From positions 601,019,107-601,083,106 of the forward strand of contig CM053026.1 in the NCBI GenBank assembly GCA_028564925.1: 64,000 bases of DNA, read 5' to 3'. Below the pieces are notes generated by a model. The model made no database searches and had not been told where the DNA came from. It saw nothing but the letters and a program-made list of their open reading frames with translations. Shown here one piece after another: positions 9,349-20,552 of the stretch. Each line of letters begins with the position of its first letter. Positions within the stretch are counted from its first letter, which is position 1. This stretch comes from Lithobates sylvaticus. Lineage: Eukaryota; Chordata; Amphibia; Anura; Ranidae. A program made the translations under genes and the position numbers.

Positions 9349-11896
9349 TAGACATGTGCGATTCGTTTCGTACGAATTCGTAATTCGTACGAATTTTTCG
9401 AAATTCGTACGAATTTACGAATCTGTAGTACGAATTTTTTTTTTTTACGAATTCCGTACAGAATACGAAATTCCGTTTACGAATTTCGTCGCCGAATGAT
9501 TCGAATGAATTCGAATGGATTCGAATGAATTCGAATGACAAAGTGTCATTTTTGCAAGAAAAATTCCGTTTACGAATTTCAGCTCCAAATTATTCGAATC
9601 CAACTACCAATATCAAATTTCAACTAATTCAAACAAAATTATTATAGCAGATATAACGAATGAATTCGAATGCATTCGAATGAATTCGAATGCATTCAAA
9701 TGAATTCGAATGACAAAGTGTCATTTTTGCAGAAAAAAAAGCTATTTAAAAAACAGTCATTCATTGATATAAAAAAAAAAAAGCGTAGGGGTCCCCCCAA
9801 ATTCAATAACCAGGTCCTTCAGGTCTGGTATGGATATTAAGGGGGACCCCAGCCAAAAAAAAAAAAATGGCGTGGGGTCCCCCCAAATATCCATACCAGA
9901 CCCTTCAGGTCTGGGATGGATTTTAAGGGGAACCCCGGCCAAAAAAAAAAAAAAAAATGGCGTGGGGGTCCCCCTCAAAATCCATACCAGACCCTTTATC
10001 CGAGCACGCAACCTGGCAGGCCGGAGGAAAGGAGGGGGGGACGAGAGCGGCCCCCCCTCCCGCCTGAACCGTACCAGGCCACATGCCATCAACATTGGGA
10101 GGGTGCTTTGGGGTCCCCCCAAAGCACCTTGTCCCCATGTTGATGAGGACAAGGGCCTCATCCCCACAACCGTGCCCGGTGGTTGTGGGGGTCTGCGGGC
10201 GGGGGGCTTATCGGAATCTACCCCTACCATTTCACCAAAAAAGTGGCAAAAATTGTAAAAATGACAGGAGACGGTCTTTGACAATTCCTTTATTAAAATC
10301 TTCTTTCTTCTTTCTTCTGGTCTTCCTTTCTTCATCTTCTCCTTCCGTCATCTTCTTCCATCTTCTTCTTCCTTCGATTCGCTTCTTCTTCCTCCGGTCT
10401 TCTCGTCCTTCTCGTCCGGCGTCGTCCTTCTCGTCCGGCATCGTCGTCTCTTCTCGCAGGCCGCTCCTCGCAATGGGAGGCTCCCGCTCTGTGAGGCTCC
10501 GCTCCGGGTGACAGGTCTTGTATAACGAAGGCACCTGGTGACCCCGCCCCCTCTGACGCACGGGGACGTCATGTGGAATTCCCTATGGCTTTCCCCATGA
10601 CGTCAGAGGGGGGCGGGGTCACCAGGTGCCTTCGTTATACAAGACCTGTCACCCGGAGCGGAGCCTCACAGAGCGGGAGCCTCCCATTGCGAGGAGCGGC
10701 CTGCGAGAAGAGACGACGATGCCGGACGAGAAGGACGACGCCGGACGAGAAGGACGAGAAGACCGGAGGAAGAAGAAGCGAATCGAAGGAAGAAGACGAT
10801 GGAAGAAGATGACGGAAGGAGAAGATGAAGAAAGGAAGACCAGAAGAAAGAAGAAAGAAGATTTTAATAAAGGAATTGTCAAAGACCGTCTCCTGTCATT
10901 TTTACCATTTTGTCACCTTTTTTGGTGAAATGGTAGGGGTACTTTTGTACCCCCTTACCAATTCACACAGGGGGGGGGGCGGGATCTGGGGGTCCCCTTG
11001 TTAAAGGGGGCTTCCAGATTCCGATAAGCCCCCCGCCCGCAGACCCCCACAACCACCGGCCAGGGTTGTGGGGATGAGGCCCTTGTCCTCATCAACATGG
11101 GGACAAGGTGCTTTGGGGGGGACCCCAAAGCACCCTCCCAATGTTGAGGGCATGTGGCCTGGTACGGTTCAGGCGGGAGGGGGGGCCGCTCTCGTCCCCC
11201 CCTCCTTTCCTGCGGCCTGCCAGGTTGCGTGCTCGGATAAAGGGTCTGGTATGGATTTTGAGGGGGACCCCACGCCATTTTTTTTTTTTTTGGCCGGGGT
11301 TCCCCTTAAAATCCATCCCAGACCTGAAGGGTCTGGTATGGATATTTGGGGGGGACCCCACGCCATTTTTTTTTTTTTTTGGCTGGGGTCCCCCTTAATA
11401 TCCATACCAGACCTGAAGGGCCTGGTTATTGAATTTGGGGGGACCCCTACGCTTTTTTTTTTTTCTGCAAAAATGACACTTTGTCATTCGAATTCATTCG
11501 ATTATCTCTGATATAATAATTTCGTTCAAATTAGTTGAAATTCGATATTGGTAGTTGGATTTACTAACGATTCGTAACTATTCATAACGATTCGTAACTA
11601 TTCATAACGATTCGTAACGATTCGTAACTTGAAATTGAAATTCGATATTTGTAGTTGGATTCGAATTGTTCTCTGTGTTTCGAGAACCAACAATTCATTA
11701 GCCGCGTTAACGATTCGTAACGATTCGTAACGATTCGTAACTTTACTAACGATTCGTAAAAAAAATTACGATTCGTCCGAATTTCGTATTTCGTACGAAT
11801 TCGAACGGAATTTCGTACACGAATTACGAATTACGAATTTTTTTATATACGAAACGGGACGAAACGAAACAAATTTTTTGACAGTTCCCATGTCTA
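9349..11896. mobile_element. Giant-palindrome non-autonomous hAT element (2.55 kb)
   Basis: It begins TAGACATGTGCG and ends CCCATGTCTA. The 8 bp CCCTGCAC occurs on both sides (9341-9348 and 11897-11904), the hAT signature. The whole element is one inverted repeat with its axis near 10588 and arms of about 1.2-1.3 kb. Outer arms are full of GAATTCGAATG and ACGATTCGTAAC words. Inner arms carry GGTCCCCC..CAGACCCTTCAGG modules, A/T runs and a CpG-rich core. The right arm keeps about 65 bp near 10940-11010 that the left lacks. No transposase is present; mirrored open frames are side effects. Confidence 0.92.
10350..10800. promoter_or_regulatory. CpG-rich palindrome centre with CRE and GC boxes, promoter-like
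   Basis: The axis of the palindrome holds a full cAMP-response-type site TGACGTCA (10598-10605) and mirrored Sp1-type GC boxes (CCCCGCCC 10542-10549, GGGCGGGG 10611-10618), with dense CpG on each side. Outward in each arm lies a Lys/Arg/Glu-rich open frame of ~100 codons (10232-10561 minus, 10626-10928 plus), then a polyadenylation-type AATAAA (10866-10871; mirrored TTTATT at 10289-10294). This has the shape of a divergent transcription unit. Function is inference. Confidence 0.4.
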
Positions 11897-11904
11897 CCCT
11901 GCAC

Positions 11905-12095
11905 AAAATGACATTTCTAAAGGAAAAAAAGTCATTTAAAAGTACTATACTATACTATATAATGAATTGTCGGTCCCGGCAATACACATAAAAGTCACTG
12001 AAAAAAACGGCATGGGATTCCCCACACTCTATAACAGGCCCTTTGGGTCTGGTATGAATATTAAGGGGAAACCCGATTTGATTTGGGATTCGATC
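11905..12095. mobile_element. Older hAT element, right part
   Basis: This continues the element begun at 9010: AAAATGACATTTCTAAAGG, then GGTCCCGGCAATACAC, then CAGGCCCTTTGGGTCTGG and TTAAGGGG text. The last resembles the modules inside the palindrome, so the two hAT families share ancestry. The right terminus is not seen. Confidence 0.6.
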
Positions 12096-13095
12096 ACCGT
12101 GGAACCGTTTCATTTATACAGAGGCTTGACTCGACCTAGGGGTCTCTGACCAAGGTGAGAGGCTGGGGCAAAGCACTGGCACACATCGGATGGTGGAAGC
12201 ATTTTGGATAGATTGGATCCTCCTGCTGTTTTGCACAAGCACTTTATTTATATGAACTTTATGTTTAGGCACGTTCACATTGATTTACTGTACTGTCACT
12301 TTGGAATTATTGCACTTTATTATCGAAGGAAAAGTTTATCACATTTTATTATTGCTATTTGCATTGTAATAAAGGAAAAGTTTATCACATTGTATCATTG
12401 TTATTTGCACCGTATTGTCTTCAAGTGTCGTTTTTAGATTATTACACAGTATAACTTATGAAGGATTATTGATATTTTGTTTGTTTGTTCACCTGCAGTA
12501 TCTTAGGTGATACTATTTGTAGATTTATCAAATTTTTTGAGTAAGCGCCACATTATTCATGTTACTATTAGCACTGTGTGGGAACACCATTTATATTGGC
12601 AGCTATTTCGTTTTTTCATTTTTTATTTTTTGGTTTGCGCATTAGTACCTTCACTTTATAAAAGAGTCCTATGATATCATTTGGTAGGCATGTTCTGTTT
12701 TCACCAGCTAATAATACAAGCGTAGAGTCACATTCCACTGGAAATATCAATGTCAACATTCACAAATCAAAGCACAAAGATGTTCCCTGGGCAGACAATG
12801 GCATTTAAATGTTTGGGTAATAAAATGAAAGTCTAGAGCACAACGTGTTGGAATAAGTACTCAATTTCCACAATCTTATTGCAAGTGTCCAGACACTGTA
12901 CTAAACATTTAACTTTGTTAACATGATAAATTATGGAAATTTTATCATTTAGAAACCACTGTGGCTATAATCTTCAAAAATGCCCTTCAAAGATCAGAAA
13001 GGACTAAAAATAGTTACACACACTAATCCTTCTCTGCACAGCCTGGTGCAGTCATCATATGTAACCCCTTAATTACTACAGGCAGTAGATCTATG
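12096..13095. other. AT-rich sequence without genes
   Basis: It contains a ~46 bp two-copy duplication (AAGGAAAAGTTTATCACAT near 12326 and 12372) and TTTTTCATTTTTTATTTTTT text. It is repeat-like, possibly the non-coding tail of a retroelement, but no family could be named. Confidence 0.4.
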
Positions 13096-13103
13096 GTTAA
13101 ATG

Positions 13104-13251
13104 CAGGGATCGCCAAACTACGGCCCTCCAGCTGTTGCGGAACTACATGTCCCATGAGGCATGGTAAAACTCTGACATTCACAGACATGACTAGGCATGT
13201 TGGGAATTGTAGTTCCTGAACAACTGGATGGCCATAGTTTGGAGACCTCTG
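13104..13251. mobile_element. Short hAT MITE with ZNF143-like motif
   Basis: Ends are CAGGGATCGCCAAACTACG and CATAGTTTGGAGACCTCTG. The flanks GTTAAATG and GTCTAATG are a two-mismatch 8 bp duplication. The palindromic body includes AACTACATGTCCCATGAGGC and GGGAATTGTAGTTC, close to the ACTACANTTCCCA core bound by ZNF143/Staf. Confidence 0.8.
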
Positions 13252-13410
13252 GTCTAATGTGTGGAGCATTCATACAAAAGTTAGCAGTAGATCTATTATC
13301 TGGCTCTGCTACAGTTCTCGCCAGCTCAGGGCTGGCTGTTATCAACAGCCTCAGCCCTAGAGACATAGCCTGGAGCCAAACAGATTGATCCCCGTGACAG
13401 GCCAGAGATA

Positions 13411-14340
13411 TCATGTGACAAAGCAGTATAACATATAAACTGTTTTATTCCTGATGTCTGACCGCTTCTGGGCTCTCTGAAAAATAAAGAGGGAGATAAC
13501 AAAATAAAGACTGAAGAGGGGGTAGACTATGGAGAGGCAGGCCAATGAGAAGGGAGTTGCAATAGTCAAGGCAAGAGATAACAAGGGAGTGAATGAGGAG
13601 CTTGTGGTTTTATTTGTTAAAAAGGGGCACATTTTAGAGATGTTAAGGAGGTGAATTCTACAAACTTTTGACAACGATTGGACTTGGGGCTGAAATGACA
13701 AGACAGAGTCTAGGATTACATCTAGTACCCTGGCATGAGGGGAGGGACTGATAGTTGCATTGTTGATTTTGATGGAAAAGTCATAGAGGGGGGCACGGGC
13801 AGGGGGGAATATTAATAGCACAGCTTTAGAGAGATTTAGTTTAAGGAAGTGGTGCGACATCCATGCTGATATGTCAGTTAGTAAGTTAGTAATGCGAGAG
13901 GAGACTGAAGGAGTGAGGGGAGGAGTAGACAGATAGATTTGGGTGTCATCTGCGTATAAGTGGTATTGGAAGCTGTGGGCGGTTATCAAGTGACCAAGGG
14001 AGGAGGTGTAGATAGAGAAGAGAAGGGGTCCAAGAACAGAGCCTTGGGGGACCCCCACAGAAAGTGGCAATGGAGAGGAGGAGACAGAGTTGTAGGCGAC
14101 ACTGAAGGAGCGCTGTGATAGATAGGCAGAGAACCAGGATAGAGCAGAATCTCGGAGGCCAAGGGAATGTAGTTTATTGAGAAGGAGCGGGTGGTCAACA
14201 GTATCAAAGGCCGCAGAAAGGTCAAGTAGTAGGAGTATGCAGTACTGGCTGTTGGTTTTAGCAGTTAGTAAATCGTTAGTGAGTTTTAGTAAGGCAGTTT
14301 TCGTGGAATGCTGCGAGCGAAAGCCAGACAGTATTTTCAC
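13411..14340 (-). pseudogene. LINE reverse transcriptase fragment with YADD box
   Basis: A 309-codon frame covers much of the RT of an L2-clade LINE. Motif A is [13 protein letters not shown] (D40), motif [17 protein letters not shown] (96-111) and motif [14 protein letters not shown] (YADD 129-132), followed by the thumb ([19 protein letters not shown]). The catalytic residues are intact, but the endonuclease and N-terminal RT are in other frames or missing, and the last ~50 codons run into non-LINE sequence, so it is a dead fragment. It would have made DNA from LINE RNA at nicked targets. Confidence 0.85.
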
Positions 14341-14500
14341 TGAGGTAGGAGCTAAGATGGTTGTAGACTAAGCGTTCTAGAAGTTTAGAGGTGAATGGGA
14401 GCAATGAGATGGGTCTTAAGTTGTTCAGGTTGGTGGGGTCCAGTGAGGTCTTTTTAAGTATGGGAATGATCTGCACATGTTTTAGAGGGGAAGGGGCATA
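13530..14500 (-). mobile_element. L2-clade LINE copy 2, partial
   Basis: The minus strand carries the same family as 7373-9000, with the RT region preserved. It is truncated at both ends: text upstream of ..ILKKTSLDPTNLNNLRPIS (14500) is lost, as is the 3' UTR below 13530. Confidence 0.85.
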
Positions 14501-14905
14501 TCCATGTTGTGTGCAGTATGTGACAGGGCACACAGGTCTGAAGGGTGCTAACTGCACACAATGGGATTGAATTTGTGGCCACCATGCCAACTTTTCAGCT
14601 GTAGCCACACCGTCACTTATGGCTGCATTGGACATGGATCCATTCCACATATGCCGGCAATGCAGCCATCCTCTAAAGTGGGACTTGTGATGGACTAAAG
14701 CAGGCTAGAATGTCACAACCCAAACAGTGGCTCACCTTGCAGCCAGCACTATGCATACACCAATGCAAAAGGCTGTCTTAATCCACATGGGATGCAGTCG
14801 CACAGCTATCAAATTGACTCTGCAGTAAAGAAGATTGAAGACTTGGGACCCAACATGTCCACACGTTTTGGTAAATATTTTGGGCATTTAGATTAGGTTT
14901 TTGCT

Positions 14906-15141
14906 TTAAAATGAAACTAAACCCATTGATTTAACAGGTTCATAAAACAGTTACATTCCCAGCTCATGCTGGGAATGTACCTGTCACATTGGTTGTGTTC
15001 TCAACCAAACTGTCAAACCATCAAATGGCTGGTGCCATACCTGATCACATGTGCAGCATCATGGCTGTTGAAGATCAAGCAGAGGCCAAGATGGCAGCTT
15101 CCTTGGCTGGAAACGATAGAAAGAGTTTAGTTCCGCTTTGA
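14906..15141. mobile_element. TTAA-site MITE
   Basis: Ends are TTAAAATGAAACTAAACCC and GTTTAGTTCCGCTTTGAA (reverse complement TTCAAAGCGGAACTAAAC), so the TTAA site is kept on the left and decayed to TTGA on the right. An internal hairpin is CATTCCCAGC..GCTGGGAATG. TTAA targets fit Kolobok (T2) or piggyBac relatives. Confidence 0.7.
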
Positions 15142-15143
15142 AC

Positions 15144-15590
15144 CAGTGGTGGCTGGTGCTTTTTTTTGTGGGACCCCCCCGGTCTGTCGGGTCGTGGACG
15201 GCACCCATCACCCACCCCAGTCAGTCAGTAAGTCAAGGCCCCCACTTACCAAATCTAGCGGACATCGCTCAGGGTGGCGGGTGGTGTCGGCTTCTCTCCT
15301 GCTGCTTCCTCGCTTCCCCTGCGTCTCCCCCCTCCTCCTTTTGGCGGCCGATCCAAGGCTTGGAGCACAGTGCTCTGTGCCCTGAGGCCATCCTTTTTTG
15401 AAGCCTATTAGAGCCCCTGGCTCTAATCATGTGCTTAATGGAATGCTTAATGTGCATTGGAATCCATGCGTCCGGTGCCCTGTATGTAGATCAGGAGGCC
15501 AAACACATGGATGGGGGGGGCGGCTCCCGTGTGCCCCTAATGGACGGGCTGCCGCTGCTTTAAACGAACTGTGTGACTAGTTAGGGAGGC
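15144..15590. repeat. GC-rich dispersed repeat beginning CAGTGGTGGCTGGTGC
   Basis: It begins like a hAT terminus (CAGTGGTGG), as does 16984 (CAGTGGTGGACTGTCC). The matching right end is not found. The interior is GC-rich with no gene motif. Confidence 0.35.
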
Positions 15591-16269
15591 CGTGCCTGGA
15601 AATTAGGTTTAAGTCAAATTATTTGTTTCTAAAGTAAGCTATATAAGAAAGCAAATCTGAAAAACGGAAACATGTATGCCCTCGCTATGAAGGGGTTAAA
15701 TGAGCCCTATGGGGTATCTGTTTTAGGAATAAAGATAATATTATGGTAAGGATGTTATTTTAAACTTGCTGCATAATTGTTTACATACAGTTCTAAGCCT
15801 CTCAAATCCACTCTGGCAAAACTACTGTTGTTTGAGGTCATAACTGTTTTTCCATCACACTTATCAGCACAATCTAAATAAAAACACTGCTTTTAATTTG
15901 TACTGGGTAATGTATTGTTGATTTCCTGAGCTAACTGGACTGATTTCTGTACACTTTGAGCTTGTCAGGCATTGAAATGACCATAAAAAAATTGTTTTGT
16001 ACAAACTTGAGCTAAACTAACCTTAGTCTACTGATCATAGACTGTGGAGAAAACAGAACACGTTTTATAGCTTTTATAAATATAGAACATATATTTATAT
16101 TCTTTGATCATTACACTTTATTTGATAGCAAGATGACCTAATCCGCATGAATGTTCTGAAACCCCCTTATTATTGTCAGTCTGGAAGCAGAGAGATTGTA
16201 AACTGTTTACTCATCTCTAATAAATGCAACCACATTTCTGAACTACAAAGAACATCAGCTAAAGAATAT
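15591..16269. other. Low-repeat AT-rich sequence
   Basis: No repeat family, gene or RNA recognised. It could be unique host sequence. Confidence 0.4.
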
Positions 16270-16410
16270 TTAAAGTGCATCTAAACCCAAAACCAAAATG
16301 CAATCTGTTGCAGCCTACTAGTTCATTTTTTTTTTTTTTTTTTCAAGCTTCTATTACTTTATTTTCTCCTGATGATCCTGCAAGTAATACACTTTCTGTC
16401 CCTGGGTGGC
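16270..16410 (+). mobile_element. Left part of a TTAA-site MITE
   Basis: It begins TTAAAGTGCATCTAAACCC, the style of the other TTAA elements here, followed by a long T run. The right end is lost. Confidence 0.5.
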
Positions 16411-16502
16411 TACGCCACTCCACTGTATCTATGGAGGGAGCCACTAACAGATGTGCTTGCTTGTACAAACTGCCTGTTGCATAAGCTACATAAAGTATAC
16501 AG

Positions 16503-17350
16503 CAGTGATTCTCAAACAGTGTGCCGTGTGAGATTAGCAGGTGTGCCGTGGGAGTTTTGAAAAATATTTCAAATTGCTAGTGTTTTGAAACCTTGTACAT
16601 ATCGAAAAATTAAATGGTAAATCAACGTTGCAAAAGTTAAAAAAGTAACATAAATAAAAACGCAATCTCTGTCATCTCTGTCATTCATTGGTTCCTTTTG
16701 TTACGCGAGACTTGTGCGAGATCTCAGGAGAACTCGATTGCTCCAATTATATTATGATAGTAGAGACCGTTCCATTCCAACTTTGATGCTTAGAAATAAG
16801 GTTTGTTCATTGTTTAGGAATATTAAATACTTAATCAAGTCTGGAACTGAAACTGTTAAATGAAAAGCAAGGAAGCAAGCAAAAGTACAAAGAAGATTAC
16901 ATAGAGTAGGGTTTCATTGCTTGGGATCTGAAGATGCTCAATTGCCATTCTGTCTGATCTGCAATGCAGTTTTGTCTAACAAGCAGTGGTGGACTGTCCA
17001 TAGGGGGCGCTCGGGCGCCACATCCCCCAACCCCCCCCCCCCCCCACCCCAAGCTGTTAAAAAAAAAATTGTCACTTTAAGAGTGACCAGGCGCCAGACA
17101 TGTGGCGGACTATGGGAAGCTTCCCAGCCTGCAATCAGCTTATTTGATTGCAGTTCCTATACTGTTGAATACAGTGGTTTATCGTTTGATTTGTGATGTA
17201 CACCTACTTTATAGAGACTGTACCGCTTACTAGTATTCTGTCTATTTCTCACTCACCCTGTACTTTGTCATACTGTGAGGTGAGCTGTACTGTTTGATTT
17301 TACTGTACCTATTTTTGGTTTGCAATAAAAATGTATTAAACAAACAAAAA
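16503..17350. repeat. hAT-like and other repeat pieces
   Basis: CAGTGATTCTCAAACAGTGTGCCGTG near 16505 has the form of a hAT end. CAGTGGTGGACTGTCCATAGG starts at 16984 with a long C run (17031-17046). Neither partner terminus is seen, so borders are uncertain. Confidence 0.35.
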
Positions 17351-17639
17351 AAAGATCTTGGGAAACTATGGGTAACCCACACGAAAACCACGGGTACACT
17401 GTGCTGCACCCAGGCTGGGGCCAAACCATAGCCCAGTAGTGTGAAAGCAGTTTTAGGCTTTAACTTTGTGTTAATACATAGTGTGGCCCACAGAATCCTG
17501 CTGCTGACTATGGCAGGCAGTATTATTGCATGAAGGTGAGACTGACAACAACTGTACAACACTGGGATCTGAACCAAGATAGATAGGTGAGGTATCATTG
17601 ATATGCAGCAGGGAATAAGTGAATCACTGAAACAGTATA

Positions 17640-17945
17640 AGGAGTGCAGCGCCGGGACAAGATCATCCAGTGCCCAGGGCAGAGATGCCAAATTGAGCCC
17701 CCCTTTCATTATGTGGGTGCTTATGAGGAGGAGGGGGAGGAGAGAGAGCACAGCCTGCACCTTCTTTCAACTCTTTCCTCCTCCGCTTGTTGCTTCCGGC
17801 TCTGGGCTGACAGAAGTAGTGATGCCGCTGTCACTACTCCTGTCCGCCTTACAGTAGAAGAAACTTGCAGTGCCCCCATCCCTACAATACACACTGTGCC
17901 CAGGGCAGTCATCCCATCTGCCCATCCATGTGTCCCCGGAGGGAG
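17640..17945. repeat. Partly palindromic repeat with CAGTGCCCAGGGCAG ends
   Basis: CCAGTGCCCAGGGCAG near 17670 and GTGCCCAGGGCAG near 17897 bracket a purine-rich and then a pyrimidine-rich half. The family is not recognised. Confidence 0.3.
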
Positions 17946-18538
17946 TATTCAATATTTCTGTATAAATTAGCTGTCAACTTTGGTCTTCTGCTCCAAGGTT
18001 ATGTAAGATGCAAAGTGCAAAATATTATTTTACTTTAATGACTTACCCAGGCAGAAAAACTAAGAAATCTTTTGCTAACATAGTAGTATGTTAATCCAGC
18101 GATTTATCCAACTGACTTTTCACATTTATTCTTTTTTTTTAGTCTAGTTTTGATTCATTTTCAATAAAATATCATACAAACAGAAGACTGCAGTATTTTC
18201 TTTACATTTCATTATTCTAAAGCAGAATTAACAAATCATCACATAAAGTATGTTAAATAGAGTTATGTTCCAACCAGCGAGCCTTATATTTAAGGGTATC
18301 ATACAGTCACATAAAAAATAAGCAAAATAGAACTGATAATCAAACTGTCTATCATGGCAATGACAATTTTACAGGGTCAGAACTCATCTGCCATGAATTA
18401 TGAGGCACTGAGGTTGATTTACAAAAAGCAAATAGGCTGCTCACTTTGCAAGGGAAGTTGCACTTTGCATGCCAATTTTCCCCAGAGCTTAGTCAATGGG
18501 CCCGAAATGTCATAATTCAGATAAAAACCCAATCATGT
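17946..18538. other. No gene seen; AT-rich
   Basis: Short open frames only. No repeat terminus recognised. Confidence 0.4.
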
Positions 18539-19377
18539 TTAACTTCTTCCCACCCGGCCACTGCAAATAAATGGCCGGGTGGTGCGCTTCCTCCTTCTGA
18601 GTGGACGTTCGCGATCATGTGCCCACGCATCCGCACGATCCCGATGCGCTCGTGTCATCTCGGATCGGCAGGGTGGGCTCTGTGATTGGCCCTTCTGATC
18701 ACATGATGGCTGTGTCCAATCACAGCCATCATGTCATGAAAATAGAGATCCGGTTGCTAGGTGATCGGCTCTCCTTCTCCTCACACGGAGCTTGTCAGTG
18801 AGGAGAAGGAGAGTGGATCTCTGCAACCGGCCATGATCAGTGTGTATGAGCTGTTTTTTACAGCTTTTCACACACTGATCACTGGGCTAGTGTCCACAAA
18901 ACAGTGTACCCACACAATGTCCCCAAAACAGTGTCACCACACAGTAAAAACACCTGCCCCACATATGTGCCAGTAAAATCATTTGTCCCAGTGATCATCT
19001 GCGCACATTTGTCCGTGATCGCACAAACCAATTATTATACGCTTATCAGGATTTTTTTTACCAAAGACATGTAGCAATATCATTTTGGCCTAAATTTATG
19101 ACGAAATTTGATTTTATTGGATTTATTTTAAAACCGAAGTAGAAAATCTTGTTTTTATTTTTTAATTTTCGCTATTTTTTCGCTTACATTGCAAAAAAAA
19201 GTGGTGAATAAATCCTACCAAAAGAAAGCTCTATTTGTGTGAACAAAATTATAAAAATTTAATTTAGGTACAGTGTAGCATGGCCGCGCAATTGTCATTC
19301 AAAGTGCAAGAGTACTGAAAGCTGGAAATTGGTCTGGGAAGGAAGGGGGTGAAAGTGCCCAGTATTGAAGTGGTTAA
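18539..19377 (+). mobile_element. TTAACC-ended non-autonomous element, complete
   Basis: It starts TTAACTTCTTCCCACCC and ends GTATTGAAGTGGTTAA, inverted ends on TTAA. The left half holds several short hairpins (GCCATCATG/CATGATGGC, CTCCTTCTCC/GGAGAAGGAG). The right half is AT-rich, with GCTCTATTTGTG and GGCCGCGCAATTGTCA shared with 60394-61350. Confidence 0.75.
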
Positions 19378-19892
19378 AGTATTACAAAACCCACTACAAT
19401 AAAATTAGTCTGTATATACAGTAAAGCATGCTTTTTAAACTCACTTTTGAACCTAAGGGGTTAATCTTCTGCATTGTGCAAAACGGCTGTTTTATCCTGC
19501 CTTCGCTGATCCTCCCCTTCTTCCACTGTCCCCAATCAATCTCCTGATAAGACAGAGTATTTGGAGTCACTCTTCACATGCTCAGTTCGGTGTGTATTGC
19601 TAAAGAGGTTTTTTGTTTTTGGGAGGGTGCATGTGATTAGCACAGGGCCAATCAGCACTGCCCAGACAGAGGGTCAGGGGTCCTGCAGCCTCATAGGACA
19701 GTCAGAGTATAATGAACACTCCTCCTACATGCTTTAACCAGACACTAATGATTCACAAGACTGCTATATACTGCTGATAAGAAGAGGTATTTAGCAGTTT
19801 ATATTTAATAAAATAATTGCATTTCCATGTTCTGTGTACTGTAGAAGACCAGACCAGATGAATGCAGGGTCCTGGGTTTAATGACACTTTAA
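19374..19892. mobile_element. TTAA-site MITE abutting the previous element
   Basis: Ends TTAAAGTATTACAAAACCC and GGGTTTAATGACACTTTAA. Its left TTAA (19374-19377) is the right TTAA of the preceding element. Confidence 0.7.
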
Positions 19893-20074
19893 GAAGAAAT
19901 AAAAACAGCATTTTGTTTGAACATGATTGGATGATGAATGTCAGCAGGGCTTAACCTTATTCGTTAGGCTCTGAGGAAAATTCCCTTGCAAAGTGAACGG
20001 TCTGTTTGCAATGAGTAAATCAACCCAAAGGCACCAACTACAGCAATTTCCCTGTTTGCAAAATGTAGTGTGAG

Positions 20075-20552
20075 TGCCGGTTCACACTGGGGCAACACGA
20101 CTTACAGCGTGACTTAGCAAGGCAACTTGGAAGCAACTTGGACGTGACTTGGACGTGACTTGGATGTGACTTGGACGTGACTTTGAGTTATTTACAACAC
20201 AACTTCAAGTCGTCCCCAGGCCAGGCGACTTTGGCAGTGGCCAATCACATAATAATCAGCTATGTGGGAGGGAGGGGTTTGCCTAGAAAACTATTTATAC
20301 TTCCTGGAAAGTTTCTTCAGTTAAGACAGGGGATCCGACTTGGAGGCAACTTCCATTGAAATCAATGGGTACAAGTCGCCTAGAAGTCGGATTGAAGTAG
20401 TACAGGAACCTTTTCTTAAGTCGGAGCGACTTCAGTAGCGTTCATTAAGACGGCTCTCATTCACTTGCATGTAATTTCTAATGTCAAGCGACTTGGGGCG
20501 ACTTGCGTTCTGACAAGTCGCCCCCCAAGTCGCGGTAGTGTGAACGGGCTCT
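20075..20552. mobile_element. Palindromic MITE rich in AAGTCGC/GCGACTT
   Basis: Ends are GCCGGTTCACACTGG and AGTGTGAACGGGCTC. The interior holds many AAGTCGC, GCGACTT and CGACTTG words in both directions, plus a four-copy 11 bp tandem repeat ACTTGGACGTG (20136-20183). No clean target duplication is left. It belongs by layout to the Harbinger-like class. Confidence 0.75.

Noticed and set aside
9757-10335. 192-codon minus-strand ORF
   Set aside because: It lies wholly in the palindromic hAT arm. Phe and Gly/Pro runs come from T tracts and GGTCCCC modules.
10232-10928. Two ~100-codon basic proteins in mirror image
   Set aside because: They are the same arm sequence of the palindrome read outward. 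Composition is low-complexity Lys/Arg/Glu and no domain is present, so they are not called as genes.
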